Assembly: GCA_036388415.1 (NCBI GenBank)
Contig: DASVRW010000002.1
Location: forward strand, 62,001 to 126,000
From: Candidatus Saccharimonadales bacterium
GTDB taxonomy: Bacteria > Patescibacteriota > Saccharimonadia > Saccharimonadales > UBA4665
Length of the DNA: 64,000 bases
Direction: 5' to 3'
Shown piece after piece: positions 33,305 through 42,262 of the stretch. Under the pieces are notes generated by a model that worked only from the letters and a program-made list of their open reading frames with translations, did not search any database and was not told the DNA's origin. The position numbers and the translations under genes were made by a program. Each line of letters opens with the position of its first letter. The first letter of the stretch is position 1.

Positions 33305-35650
33305 TTACTTCTTGGCTGCGGCGCGACGGCCACCGAACCGGCCGGGCTTTTTGTTGGGTGTGGCAGCCAAAAGATCTTTTACTTCGATCTCGGTCAGTTT
33401 AGCAGGATCTTTGTCCTTTGGTATCTTGGCATTCTTTTTGCCGTCAGTAATATAGGGGCCATAACGGCCATTTAACACCTGAATGCCGCCCGGGAATTCG
33501 GCGATGTACTTCTCGGCGTCTTTCTTTTGCTTCTCCGAATAGAGTTCGAGGGCTTCATCGAGGGTAATGGTGTGCGGATCAAGTGGTTTGATGGATACAA
33601 ACGTCTTGCCTATCTGGATATACGGCCCGAAGCGGCCAATATTGGCTTTGATCGGCTCACCCAGCTCGGTGGTACCGACGGTACGAGGCAGTTTGAACAT
33701 CTGCAGCGCCTGCTCCAAGGTGACATTCTCTATCTTAGTGCCTGTCGGCATCGGTGCAAACAACGGCTTATTGGCGGGATCTTTATCGTCTTTATCGGGG
33801 TTACCGAGCTGTAGCATCGGTCCGAAGCGTCCAAAACGGGCCAAGATCGGCTTGCCGGACTTGGGGTCGATACCCACTTCCCTGGCCTGGGCTACCGTCG
33901 AGCGGTCGATACCACCGGATTCGGTGATGAGTTGGTGAAATGGCTTATAAAATTCATCAAGCATCTTATTGCGCTGGAGCTTGCCATCGGCGATTTGGTC
34001 AAATTCCTCCTCGACATTAGCAGTAAAGCTGTAGTCAACGACCTGTTCAAAGTGGTTGGTCAGGAAGTCGCTGACGACCTGGCCACTGGCAGTCGGAACT
34101 AGCTTACCTCTGTCGGAGCCGGTTTTTTCCTGTACGACAGCGCGTTCTACCGCTGCATCGGCAGCAGTTGGGTTTTGGAGTGCCAACTGGATGACATCAC
34201 GCGGCGTGCCCTCACCCTCACCCTTGGCGGCGTAGCCGCGTACCTGCACGGTATTTATGATGGTTGCATAGGTACTTGGCCGGCCAATACCGAGCTCTTC
34301 GAGCTTTTTGACCAAACTACCTTCGCTGTAGCGGGCCGGCGGCCGGGCAAATACCTGACGCGCTGAGGCTTCGCGGAGTTCAAGCGTGTCACCACTGGCG
34401 ACGGCCGGTAGTATGTCGGCGTCCTTAGTGCTGCCGCCGTACACCTTCAAGAAGCCGTCGAAGATGATAACTTCGCCTTTGGCTTCAAAGTGGTGCTGGC
34501 TGGTGGATATCGTAATTGTAACGGTCGTCTTCTCCAGCTTGGCCGGGGCCATCTGACTGGCCAGCGTGCGGCGGCGGATGAGGTCGTAGAGGCGCTGGTC
34601 GTAATCATTGCTGCTGCCCTGCTGGATACGGACATCAGTCGGCCGGATAGCTTCGTGGGCTTCCTGGGCACTAGCAGACTTGGTCTTAAAGGTGCGTACC
34701 TGGTGATACTCTTTGCCAAATTCGCTGCTGATATAATCGCCCATTTGCGCAATCGCCTGGCCACTGAGGTTGACTGAATCAGTACGCATATAGGTGATTT
34801 TACCTTCTTGATAAAGCTTCTGGGCGCTGCTCATGGTGGCTTTGGCGCCAAAGCTCAGCCGGCTGTTGGCTTCCTGCTGCAAGCTGGACGTTGTAAACGG
34901 CGGACCGGGATTACGGGTGCTCGGGCTGGTTGTGACGTCGGAAACAGTGCAAGTAGAACCAATTAAGCTCTCCAGGAATGCCTGGGCTTCTGCTTCGGTT
35001 TTGAACTTTTGCGGCAGTTCGGCCTTCATATCCAGACCGTGGGCATTAAACAGCGCAACGACTTTGAACGAGAATGAGCCTTCGAAAGAATCGATTTCCC
35101 GCTCCCGCTCGACCAGCAGACGAACTGCTGGCGACTGTACCCGCCCGGCCGATTTGCCGCCAGGAACTTTCTGCCAAACGACAGGAGATAATTCAAATCC
35201 TACCAGCCTATCGAGGATCTGACGGGCTTGCTGTGCCTGCACGAGGTTCATGTCGACGGTACGCGGGCTTTTGATAGCGGCTTCGATGGCGGGCTTGGTA
35301 ATTTCGTGGAACACGATGCGCTTGGTTTTTTTGGGGTCAAGCTTGAGTACTTCGCATAAGTGCCAGGCTATCGCCTCGCCTTCGCGGTCTTCATCAGTTG
35401 CCAGCCAGACGTCGCTGCTGTCTTTGACGGCCTTTTTGAGCTCGGTAATTACTTTCTTCTTATCAGGATCGACTTCGTAAGTAGTCTTATAGCCTTCTGC
35501 GGTGTCGATCGGGGCAGCCCCGCCCTTAACCTTCTTGGCAATGCTGCGGATATGACCAACGCTGGAGAGCACTTTGAAATCACTACCGAGATATTTCTCG
35601 ATAGTTTTGGCTTTGGCCGGACTCTCTACGATAACTAAGTTTTTACTCAT
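33305..35650 (-). CDS. topA: DNA topoisomerase I
   Basis: 781 residues, type IA. TOPRIM opens with KNLVIVESPAKAKTIEKYLG and contains ATDEDREGEAIAWHL. The active Tyr is in ITYMRTDSVNLS, and the later region is PARYSEGSLVKKLEELGIGRPSTYA. Instead of Cys4 zinc ribbons, the C-terminus carries repeated topo_C modules (IGRFGPYIQIGKTFVSI; NGRYGPYITDGKKNAKIP) and a basic tail. It relaxes negative supercoils. Confidence 0.96.
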   Translation of the reverse strand: MSKNLVIVESPAKAKTIEKYLGSDFKVLSSVGHIRSIAKKVKGGAAPIDTAEGYKTTYEVDPDKKKVITELKKAVKDSSDVWLATDEDREGEAIAWHLCEVLKLDPKKTKRIVFHEITKPAIEAAIKSPRTVDMNLVQAQQARQILDRLVGFELSPVVWQKVPGGKSAGRVQSPAVRLLVEREREIDSFEGSFSFKVVALFNAHGLDMKAELPQKFKTEAEAQAFLESLIGSTCTVSDVTTSPSTRNPGPPFTTSSLQQEANSRLSFGAKATMSSAQKLYQEGKITYMRTDSVNLSGQAIAQMGDYISSEFGKEYHQVRTFKTKSASAQEAHEAIRPTDVRIQQGSSNDYDQRLYDLIRRRTLASQMAPAKLEKTTVTITISTSQHHFEAKGEVIIFDGFLKVYGGSTKDADILPAVASGDTLELREASARQVFARPPARYSEGSLVKKLEELGIGRPSTYATIINTVQVRGYAAKGEGEGTPRDVIQLALQNPTAADAAVERAVVQEKTGSDRGKLVPTASGQVVSDFLTNHFEQVVDYSFTANVEEEFDQIADGKLQRNKMLDEFYKPFHQLITESGGIDRSTVAQAREVGIDPKSGKPILARFGRFGPMLQLGNPDKDDKDPANKPLFAPMPTGTKIENVTLEQALQMFKLPRTVGTTELGEPIKANIGRFGPYIQIGKTFVSIKPLDPHTITLDEALELYSEKQKKDAEKYIAEFPGGIQVLNGRYGPYITDGKKNAKIPKDKDPAKLTEIEVKDLLAATPNKKPGRFGGRRAAAKK

Positions 35651-35804
35651 TTGTCCTTACAGTATACGGGTTTTATGGTAAATCTTAAGCGCAAACCGTA
35701 TTTTGGCGCACAAATGCCTAGCATACAGAACCTTGCAGAAAATACCAAATTAAGTCATCCATATGTATAAACTCCTTGTGGTAAAAATTCTTACATGAAA
35801 GTGC

Positions 35805-35918
35805 TTGACACGTTTCCCAAACGAGAGTAAACCTATATAAGTAATATTAGTTAGGCAAGACGCCCACCAGATGAGGCCGCTACCTGTTTGTACGAAACGG
35901 AGAGCGGTTTTTTATTTT
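35805..35918 (+). promoter_or_regulatory. Promoter and short leader ending in an intrinsic terminator (attenuator or small RNA)
   Basis: TTGACA at 35805-35810 with a poor -10 (TAAACC 35828-35833 or TATATAA at 35834). A leader of about 80 bases follows, with GGC-AAGA-CGCC, then a strong hairpin CCGCTaCCtGTTT/AAACGGagAGCGG (35877-35907) and TTTTTTATTTT. The terminator stands before a gene with its own good RBS, so this is either a regulated leader or an independent small RNA. No known riboswitch class recognised. Confidence 0.5.
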
Positions 35919-35947
35919 GAGTGACGCCTACCTTAAAGGAGAAAAGA

Positions 35948-36175
35948 ATGATTTTCAATGGTAAAGCAGGAACTATTATTGATCGTAAAGTTGAAGGCTT
36001 TTTTGTAGCTCAAGACAATGCATTAATAGAGACGGCTCGGATGCAAGCAGCAGCAAACGCTGGTATCACTGCTGTCGCAGCAGAAGTAGGTACCCCTCAG
36101 GAGGTACAAGCAGTATTCACTCTCGACCCTACTGCTAGACTCGCTCCTAATGCTGCAGAAGTCAACGCAGCTTAG
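35948..36175 (+). CDS. Small hypothetical protein
   Basis: 75 residues from ATG 35948, placed by AAAGGAGA upstream; a more upstream frame start is not supported. The protein is Ala-rich and soluble (GKAGTIIDRKVEGFFVAQDNALIETARMQAAANAGITAVAAEVGTPQEVQAVF). No family known. It is bracketed by a terminator-bearing leader and a very strong terminator, so it is a single-gene unit. Confidence 0.6.
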   Translation: MIFNGKAGTIIDRKVEGFFVAQDNALIETARMQAAANAGITAVAAEVGTPQEVQAVFTLDPTARLAPNAAEVNAA

Positions 36176-36186
36176 TACGTCTCAAC

Positions 36187-36234
36187 AAATACACATAAAA
36201 AGAGCTCTTCCCGGAGCTCTTTTTATGTGTATTT
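36187..36234. terminator. Perfect 21-bp stem terminator
   Basis: AAATACACATAAAAAGAGCTC and its exact reverse complement flank the loop TTCCCG. The 21-bp stem includes AAAAA/TTTTT and works in both directions, ending the 75-residue gene on the plus strand and possible minus-strand transcripts. Confidence 0.85.
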
Positions 36235-36264
36235 AATAAGGATTGTGTATGCGAAATGGGAAAA

Positions 36265-36527
36265 AGTGCGAGATTGGCTGAGGTGGACGAGGGCGTGAAG
36301 GAGTATGGCAGATGCTATACATCTAAACTTCGATTTGTATCGTACGCCTGCAAGCCTGTCTCGCACTAATTGCGGGCTGTATACATATTGGGGCAAATGC
36401 CGCACGGAAATGTATACGAACGCGCATATCTCTAGGGTTAAGTAGTATTGTGCAGGATAGGGCGAGGTTTCGCACCGGTGTGGCATCGCTGGAATGCGAT
36501 ACGATTTTCGGTGCGAAACCTCGGCCC
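36265..36527. ncRNA. Highly structured intergenic stretch, possible RNA
   Basis: Three nested inverted repeats without a gene: AGTGCGAGA (36265-36273)/TCTCGCACT (36359-36367); GTATACAT (36379-36386)/ATGTATAC (36410-36417); and a perfect 15-bp CGAGGTTTCGCACCG (36463-36477)/CGGTGCGAAACCTCG (36509-36523) with an inner ATCGC/GCGAT stem. On the minus strand the 9-bp stem ends in TTTTT, like a terminator. It may be the 3' region of the small gene at 36570 or a separate RNA. No clear promoter. Confidence 0.4.
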
Positions 36528-36569
36528 CTTCTCCTGCTCGCAGCATAATCGTCAGGTCGTAGCCGAAGG

Positions 36570-36776
36570 CTACTTGACCTTATTGATGGCTTCGCTGAGC
36601 TGCTGCCCGCACTTGACCGGGTCGGCCGCCTTGGCGCAGGTCTCGACGATCGAGATCTGAACCTTGGTCTTGTCCCTGTTCTCCATCGCAAACGGGATGG
36701 ATCCAGCTACGACGATCAAGACGAAGGCGGCGGTACCCGCAATCCCAAGCCGGGTAATCATCAAGTTCTGGCTCAT
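36570..36776 (-). CDS. Small anchored protein with two Cys
   Basis: 68 residues from ATG 36776 (an in-frame TTG lies 12 bases earlier). One hydrophobic helix (LGIAGTAAFVLIVVAGSIPFAM), then an outside domain with VETCAKAADPVKCGQQLSEAINKV, where the two Cys could form a disulfide. No family recognised. It is a single gene between dprA and the structured stretch. Confidence 0.55.
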   Translation of the reverse strand: MSQNLMITRLGIAGTAAFVLIVVAGSIPFAMENRDKTKVQISIVETCAKAADPVKCGQQLSEAINKVK

Positions 36777-36867
36777 CGGTTTTCCCAACTGCAGTACTAC
36801 TTCTCCCCTGTGGAGAACTCGGTTATAGTATCATTAAATTTACATTGAGTAAATAAAATGAACATAG

Positions 36868-37755
36868 CTAATTTAACGACCATTTGTTGGCACCGAGTGC
36901 CCTGACCTTGCCAGTCAGCTCGAGCATCGTCAGGGCGTGATTGAACTGGTCAATGGGCAGCGCGGTTCCAGCCAGCAGCTGGTCACCATCAGATATGTCG
37001 CTAGACAGCAGATCCAGTATCAATTGTTCATGGGCAGTGCCACCAATGGATTTGGCGGCTACATGCAGTGGCTTCAGGCCAAGCAATGCCAGGACGTCTT
37101 CCGGTGAGGTAGCGGGTGCTGCACCGGCTTTAATGAGATTATTTGTGCCGGCTGACGTCGCACTGGTGATGTTGCCCGGTATAGCGAGCACGTCCTTGCC
37201 CTGCTCAAGAGCAAAGCGGGCGGTGTGCATGGTACCGCTATTGATGGCGGCTTCAGTGATCAGTAATACGTTGCTCATACCGCTAACGATGCGATTGCGC
37301 TCGATAAACTGATTTTTGTACGCAATCGACGCAGCGGCTGGATACTCGCTCATGAGCGCCCCGCCCTGCCCGACAATACGGCGAGCCAGCTCTGTATGGG
37401 CCGCCGGATAGACTTTTTCGACTGAGCTCGGCAGTACGGCTATTGTCAGGCCGCCGGCGTCAAGAGCCGCCTGGTGAGCAATGGCATCGACGCCGTACGC
37501 CAGCCCGCTTACAATCACAATTCCCTGCCGAGCCAGGTCTCCAGCGAATTGGGCAGTGACGGCCCGGCCATACGGCGATACCTTGCGGCTGCCGACGATT
37601 GCCACTCTTGGCCGCGTGAGAAGATCGGGCAGATTATCGCTACGGACATAGAGTGTCTTGACGGCTGGCAGTATGCCCTCGAAGACCGCCGCGTAGGCTG
37701 AATCTGCAAGCGTAAGCGTGTTGACAGGAATGGTGGAATCGGCTTTGGTAATCAT
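36868..37755 (-). CDS. dprA: DNA processing protein DprA
   Basis: 295 residues. The Rossmann-like core shows VAIVGSRKVSPYGRAVTAQFAGDLARQGIVIVSGLAYGVDAIAHQAAL, then TIAVLPSSVEKVYPAAH, FIERNRIVSGMSNVLLITEA and SGTMHTARFALEQGKDVLAIPGN. A C-terminal winged-helix-like tail is present; the N-terminal SAM-like domain of longer homologues is missing. DprA protects incoming single-stranded DNA and loads RecA in natural transformation, a process reported for Saccharibacteria. Confidence 0.95.
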   Translation of the reverse strand: MITKADSTIPVNTLTLADSAYAAVFEGILPAVKTLYVRSDNLPDLLTRPRVAIVGSRKVSPYGRAVTAQFAGDLARQGIVIVSGLAYGVDAIAHQAALDAGGLTIAVLPSSVEKVYPAAHTELARRIVGQGGALMSEYPAAASIAYKNQFIERNRIVSGMSNVLLITEAAINSGTMHTARFALEQGKDVLAIPGNITSATSAGTNNLIKAGAAPATSPEDVLALLGLKPLHVAAKSIGGTAHEQLILDLLSSDISDGDQLLAGTALPIDQFNHALTMLELTGKVRALGANKWSLN

Positions 37756-37898
37756 TGCTATTACGATGATCTGCCAGACTTATTTAGTCAACGAAACTTG
37801 AAAATATTACTACAGTATACGAGGTTAATAGTAGGAGCATAAGCATAAAAACTAGCTTATGCTAAAACTTGTCATAAAGTCCAATATATATTTTAGTA

Positions 37899-37927
37899 TT
37901 GACAAATGGCAAGCGGTTTGCTAGAAT
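37899..37927 (+). promoter_or_regulatory. Strong promoter of a long orphan RNA
   Basis: TTGACA (37899-37904), 17-base spacer, TAGAAT (37922-37927). No coding frame follows for over 400 bases. It drives the structured RNA candidate ending at 38325. Confidence 0.65.
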
Positions 37928-37932
37928 AGCAA

Positions 37933-38325
37933 TCTGTAAGTCCTTGCAATAATCTTGCAAGATGACCTACGTACCTTATACCCCCAATTCTAACAATTTG
38001 TTAGAGTGCATTAGAGCGTGACGATGGCCCCAAGTTGTTACCCTCCACTTGTCCTTTGTCTGATGCCTCCGGGTATCAGCGCTCTAAAGCATACTAACCC
38101 CTTTAACCCCGCATTCCCCCTCGTTTTATTTGAGCTGTGGTGATATGACGGTAAAGCCTCTGAGTGGGCCGCTTGTGTGACTTTTGCGAGATTACATAAG
38201 CGGGAGCCTTCAAGGTGGGTTGAAGGGTGTATCTGTGGGACAATCCACTGCCCTCACCGGCATACCGGATTGTCCTGCGAAAAAGGCCTACAAGCGGTGC
38301 CCACCCCCTCTTGTAGGCCTTTTTT
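37933..38325 (+). ncRNA. Candidate large structured RNA, about 390 nt
   Basis: Paired elements in order: CTTGCAA/TTGCAAG (about 37942-37960); TCTAAC/GTTAGA (37989-38005); a multibranch stem TTAGAGCG (38011-38018)/CGCTCTAA (38080-38087) enclosing CAAGT/ACTTG and CTGAT/ATCAG hairpins; a C-rich single-stranded run (38098-38121); CCGCTT/AAGCGG (about 38169-38203); CCTTCAA/TTGAAGG (38207-38226); GGACAATCC/GGATTGTCC with an inner CCGG/CCGG; and the terminator GGCCTACAAG/CTTGTAGGCC with flanking A and T runs (38280-38325). I see none of the conserved blocks of RNase P, tmRNA, SRP or 6S RNA. Own promoter and terminator argue for an independent RNA. Confidence 0.6.
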
Positions 38326-38381
38326 GTTGTACATCAGATAAAAGTATTGGAATACAGGCAAATACTTGTAAAATAGCGTTT

Positions 38382-38660
38382 ATGGAAATTGATAAAATAC
38401 ACGGCGTAATAAAATTTGATGATCAGGACCGACGACATGCGCCCGACCTTATTCCGGATGAGATACCTATAGCGGACGCGAATACTCTAGGTATTGATCT
38501 GTTGCGTCGAGCTCAAACACTGCAAGCAGAAATCGATGCTGCCTATGGCTATTATCCCGAGAATAACCCACACGGCGATGAGAGCCATATGATCCACATC
38601 CCTGCCATCAATCAAGCAACTATCGGTAGGAAAATACTCGACGCTTGGCTTGAAGTGTAA
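38382..38660 (+). CDS. Small hypothetical protein
   Basis: 92 residues starting at ATG 38382; longer frames upstream run through the RNA terminator and are rejected. The protein is acidic and soluble (IDKIHGVIKFDDQDRRHAPDLIPDEIPIADANTLGIDLLRRAQTLQAEIDAAYGYYPEN). No family recognised. A TAAAAT lies just before the start, suggesting a very short leader. Confidence 0.6.
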   Translation: MEIDKIHGVIKFDDQDRRHAPDLIPDEIPIADANTLGIDLLRRAQTLQAEIDAAYGYYPENNPHGDESHMIHIPAINQATIGRKILDAWLEV

Positions 38661-38675
38661 CTAAGCTGATAAGCC

Positions 38676-39317
38676 TTAGATCAGAAAACTTCTGGTCTCA
38701 GCCTGCAACTCCGCCCCATATACCAGTTCGCTCAGTACAGCACTGACCTCGCGAGTTAATTGTGGCATTTGAGCAAGTTCGTCAGTGTTGAACCGTTGCA
38801 GTACATAATCGGCACTGTCGATCTGGGCCGGCTGCTTTGGGCCGATGCCGATGCGGATGCGGCCATAATCTTCACGCATATGCTGCGAGATGGATTTGAT
38901 GCCGTTGTGGCCTGCCGCACTGCCGCCGATGCGCATACGGATCTGGCCGAAGTCAACATCGAGTTCATCGTGTACGACAACGATTTTGCCGAGTTCGATT
39001 CTATAGAAGCTGCTAACCGCCTGCACGGCCTCGCCGCTGAGGTTCATGAAGGTTGTCGGCTTGATGATAATGACGCGGGTATCACCCAGCTGCCCAGTCG
39101 ATACGAGGCATTTCAGGTCTTTCTTCTGAAGCCAGCTCGACAGCTCGCTCGTTGCCTCCACGAAGGCGTCGACGCAGGCAAAGCCGATGTTGTGCCGAGT
39201 CTGATCGTACTCCTTGCCGGGATTGCCAAGTCCCACGACGAGCACAGTCTTGTTGAGGCCGACGGTCACATAATTGACAGGATTGCTGGTCTGCGGACGA
39301 TTTTGGAATAATGCCAT
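38676..39317 (-). CDS. pth: Peptidyl-tRNA hydrolase
   Basis: 213 residues. LVVGLGNPGKEYDQTRHNIGFACVDAFV holds the family start with the catalytic His; IIIKPTTFMNLSGEAV and IVVHDELDVDFGQIRMRIGGSAAGHNGIKSI are the other blocks. It releases peptides from peptidyl-tRNA. The N-terminus is about 20 residues longer than usual, so a later start is possible. Convergent with the small gene at 38382. Confidence 0.95.
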   Translation of the reverse strand: MALFQNRPQTSNPVNYVTVGLNKTVLVVGLGNPGKEYDQTRHNIGFACVDAFVEATSELSSWLQKKDLKCLVSTGQLGDTRVIIIKPTTFMNLSGEAVQAVSSFYRIELGKIVVVHDELDVDFGQIRMRIGGSAAGHNGIKSISQHMREDYGRIRIGIGPKQPAQIDSADYVLQRFNTDELAQMPQLTREVSAVLSELVYGAELQAETRSFLI

Positions 39318-39387
39318 TCGCTTTAGTATAACGCAAATCTAACACTATGAAATCTTCAGTCCGATTTTATTCTGATGAGACAGTATT

Positions 39388-40839
39388 TTAGCTTGGGCGC
39401 TGCAGGCCGGCGCGCGAGTTGTTCTTGCGTGGTGCAAGTGTCGGGCTGTTGCCGTGTTTGTGCGTGTCGTGCTTTTCGATGAACCATAATTGTACGGATG
39501 TTCCGGCATAGCCAAAACGCTCTCGGAGATTGCGCTCCAGGTAGCGCTTGTAACTCCAGTGTATGTAGCGGGTGTGGCTGCTGAAGATTTTGAAGGCTGG
39601 CGTCGGATTGTCGGTTTCCTGGGTCATGTAGTTGAGCTTCGGCAGGCGGTTCTTGAGACCGGCCGGCGGATGCTTGTCGACCATTTCGCGCAGCCATTTG
39701 TTGAGCTGCACCGTCGGGATGCGCTTTTTGCGTTGTTCGTCGATCTCGACAGCTAGGTCGAACATCTTGGTGACATTTTGGCCAGTGACGGCACTGGTAA
39801 ACATCAGTGGTGCCCAGGGGATAAAATCATAAGTTTGCGCTAGCTGGGCGGCAATGCGGTCGCGGGCGAACGGATCAGTTTCGAGGCTGACTTCGCCGTC
39901 TTCATTCTTGGTTTCAAGCTTCATTGTATCCCATTTGCTGACAACTAGGACGAGCCCCTTGCCTGCTTCCTTGACCATACCAGCAATCTTTTGGTCGAGC
40001 TGGACATTGAGTTCGTTGGCGTCCATAAGGACGAAGCAGACATCTGACTGCTCAATGGCCGCCAGGGCGCGGACAACGCTGAATTTTTCGATGCCGACTT
40101 CTATCTTGCCATTACGGCGGATACCGGCCGTGTCCATGATTTCGATTTCACGTTCGTGATACTTCACGACGGTGCGATTGACGTCGCGGGTGGTGCCGGC
40201 CTTATCGGCGACGATGGCCTGCTGCTTTTTGGCAAGGCTGTTGAAAAGGCTCGATTTACCGACATTCGGACGGCCGATCAGCGAGATGCGCAGGCGATTG
40301 TCGTCCTCACGGATGCTCATCTGCGGGATGATCCCGGCCAGGTGTGCAAGGAGCTCGTCGATACCGCGGTTCTGAGTAGTGCTGGTGTGGAATATGTCTT
40401 TGATACCAAGCTTCATGAATGTCGTCAGGTCGGCGTTGGCTCGTTTGGCCTTGTCGACTTTGTTGACGATGAGGTAGACCGGTTTGCGGCTCTTGAGCGC
40501 AGTCTTGGCGACGCGGCGGTCTTCCTCGGTGATGAGGACATCAGCTTCGACGACGACCCAGATGATGTCGGCGCTGTCGGCGGCCTGGACAATTTGCTCC
40601 TGAATCGTTGATTCGAAGTCGTCCTCAGGGTCTTTGATACCGGCCGTGTCGACGAGCCAAAACTGGCTGACGTCGTTGTCAGGGTGGATATATTCGGCCT
40701 TGGCCATGATGCTGTCGCGGGTCGTACCGGCTTCGCGGGCTACAATCGCCTCTTTGCGTTCCAGAATCGCATTGAACAAGCTGGACTTGCCAACATTTGC
40801 GCGACCGACGATAGCGATAATGGGTAATTTTTTGCTCAT
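39388..40839 (-). CDS. der: Ribosome-assembly GTPase Der (EngA)
   Basis: 483 residues with two tandem G domains. First: GRANVGKSSLFN, TAGIKDPE, NKVDKAKR. Second: GRPNVGKSSLFN, DTAGIRRNGKIEVGIEKFS, SKWD. The C-terminal KH-like domain follows (TVQLNKWLREMVDKHPP... KIFSSHTRYIHWSYKRYLERNLRERFGYAGTSVQLWF). Needed for 50S assembly. The gene lies 70 bases after pth on the same strand's far side, with the order der then pth. Confidence 0.96.
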   Translation of the reverse strand: MSKKLPIIAIVGRANVGKSSLFNAILERKEAIVAREAGTTRDSIMAKAEYIHPDNDVSQFWLVDTAGIKDPEDDFESTIQEQIVQAADSADIIWVVVEADVLITEEDRRVAKTALKSRKPVYLIVNKVDKAKRANADLTTFMKLGIKDIFHTSTTQNRGIDELLAHLAGIIPQMSIREDDNRLRISLIGRPNVGKSSLFNSLAKKQQAIVADKAGTTRDVNRTVVKYHEREIEIMDTAGIRRNGKIEVGIEKFSVVRALAAIEQSDVCFVLMDANELNVQLDQKIAGMVKEAGKGLVLVVSKWDTMKLETKNEDGEVSLETDPFARDRIAAQLAQTYDFIPWAPLMFTSAVTGQNVTKMFDLAVEIDEQRKKRIPTVQLNKWLREMVDKHPPAGLKNRLPKLNYMTQETDNPTPAFKIFSSHTRYIHWSYKRYLERNLRERFGYAGTSVQLWFIEKHDTHKHGNSPTLAPRKNNSRAGLQRPS

Positions 40840-40945
40840 TACTCAAATTATAACAGATATGGGACGTTGACCATAATGCATTTTTATGCTAAAGTTTTGC
40901 CAACTACTATCAACACTTATCAGAGGAAAATGAGGAGTTACATAC

Positions 40946-41782
40946 ATGGCATTAGAAATCGCAACCCTGAACGCAGCAGGATCACTGTCGAACCCCGCAA
41001 ATGTACGGCCATTCGTGGACTACGTCGTGTCGCTTGATGTACATGCAGCTGGATTCCCTGAAGCTTATAATGTCGGTGCCGAGGAAGGTGTACGCGAAGC
41101 TCAAAATTTGTTTCATGAACGTGGCTTCAATACGGCCATAACTCCTAATGGTGACAAAGATGGCCGTACCGATCAGCGGGGCTTGCTGGTTGTGACGCAA
41201 ATTGACGGTTTTTATGTAAACAGATTTGCCAGTCGTAATGGCATCGTCGGTATGCTGACCGATGAGGCAACAAACATCCGAGTAGCAGCGGCTCATGCGC
41301 ATCTAGATGATCGGAGCGAGTATACTCGACACAATCAGGCACATAGTATCATCGAGTGGCTGGATCAGCCCGATGACATACCTGGATATGCAGCGATGGA
41401 TGCAAATGCAATGTACCGTGACGACCCGAGAGCTCGATGGTACAGAGCACTCAAGCATCTTGGTCGCATCTTGCCGGTAGCAGAACCACGGATCGGCCAA
41501 AACGAAAAAGATCCTCGTGTTATTGCCAGCAAAGCTGTACGAGCCAGCGGCATGGCCCATGGCGGTACTCTGAAAATATTTGAACATTCTGGTTACCGTA
41601 ACCCTAATACAATCCCCTACGAGACAACTGCTCGATTTCTCGGCGGACGAGCAACAGCCCAGCTCGACCATATTTTAGTATCAAAAGACATAAGCTGCCC
41701 GCGCTACGAGGTCACTAAAGTGCCCGGTGGAAAAGGCATCCAGACAGAACACCTCCTTATACGCGCTACTCTTGAAACGTAA
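40946..41782 (+). CDS. Endonuclease/exonuclease/phosphatase-fold protein
   Basis: 278 residues. LEIATLNAAG at the start (metal Asn), VRFPEAY-like Glu site in AAGFPEAYNVG, AAAHAHLDDRSEYTRHNQAHSIIEWL, the middle Asp/Asn pair in YAAMDANAMYRD, and the final LDHILVSKDI with Asp-His form the EEP pattern. The usual GDFN appears as MDAN. Substrate (DNA, lipid or phosphate ester) unknown; no signal peptide, so cytoplasmic. Divergent from der, with AGGAAAATGAGGAG near the start. Confidence 0.8.
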   Translation: MALEIATLNAAGSLSNPANVRPFVDYVVSLDVHAAGFPEAYNVGAEEGVREAQNLFHERGFNTAITPNGDKDGRTDQRGLLVVTQIDGFYVNRFASRNGIVGMLTDEATNIRVAAAHAHLDDRSEYTRHNQAHSIIEWLDQPDDIPGYAAMDANAMYRDDPRARWYRALKHLGRILPVAEPRIGQNEKDPRVIASKAVRASGMAHGGTLKIFEHSGYRNPNTIPYETTARFLGGRATAQLDHILVSKDISCPRYEVTKVPGGKGIQTEHLLIRATLET

Positions 41783-41880
41783 GCTCCTTCGGTTAATTAA
41801 TTTGTGACGTACATCACAAAAATACTTGACAAGTGCGTGTAATGAGCGGATGATATGAATATATAAAGGTTATTGCTACG

Positions 41881-42231
41881 ATGCATAATGTGAAATCATC
41901 ATCTGAGTTCAGTCAAAACTACGGCCAGCCAACTTTCGTGACTGCTGCTGATGGGCTGCGTAGTATCCATACCCGATCTGCAGTCGGGCGATTATCAATG
42001 CCGGAACCTGCTGACTTTGAAACGGTCGAACCAGTTGAGTTCCGCAGGGAAATTGATCCATTGCTTATCCGTGGCATTGGCCAGGCCGCGACCGGATTTG
42101 CAGATGGCACCGAAGACTTCTTTTTGCGGTTGTTCCGTGATGGCCAAGGCCGTGCGCCTACTCCTGTGCAAGCGCCAGTGCTGGAGCGCTCAATCCCCCA
42201 ATCAGTCGGTTCGTACGCGCTGGCTGCTTAA
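41881..42231 (+). CDS. Hypothetical protein
   Basis: 116 residues, soluble, Pro-rich C-terminus, no family recognised. TTGACA at about 41826-41831 and TGATAT about 19 bases on form a plausible promoter shortly upstream. The central segment (EFRREIDPLLIRGIGQAATGFADGTEDFFLRLF) may be helical. It is convergent with the pseudouridine synthase. Confidence 0.55.
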   Translation: MHNVKSSSEFSQNYGQPTFVTAADGLRSIHTRSAVGRLSMPEPADFETVEPVEFRREIDPLLIRGIGQAATGFADGTEDFFLRLFRDGQGRAPTPVQAPVLERSIPQSVGSYALAA

Positions 42232-42262
42232 ATACTTACACTTATCTGAGAAATTGCCTGTT

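Noticed and set aside
37933..38325. RNase P RNA or tmRNA
   Set aside because: The GAGGAAAGTCC and ACAGAA-type blocks of RNase P are missing, as are the tRNA-like ends and tag frame of tmRNA.
38184..38381. Longer N-terminal extension of the 92-residue gene back to 38184
   Set aside because: It would run through the strong terminator of the RNA candidate (38280-38325) and starts with TTG without RBS; the ATG at 38382 is better.
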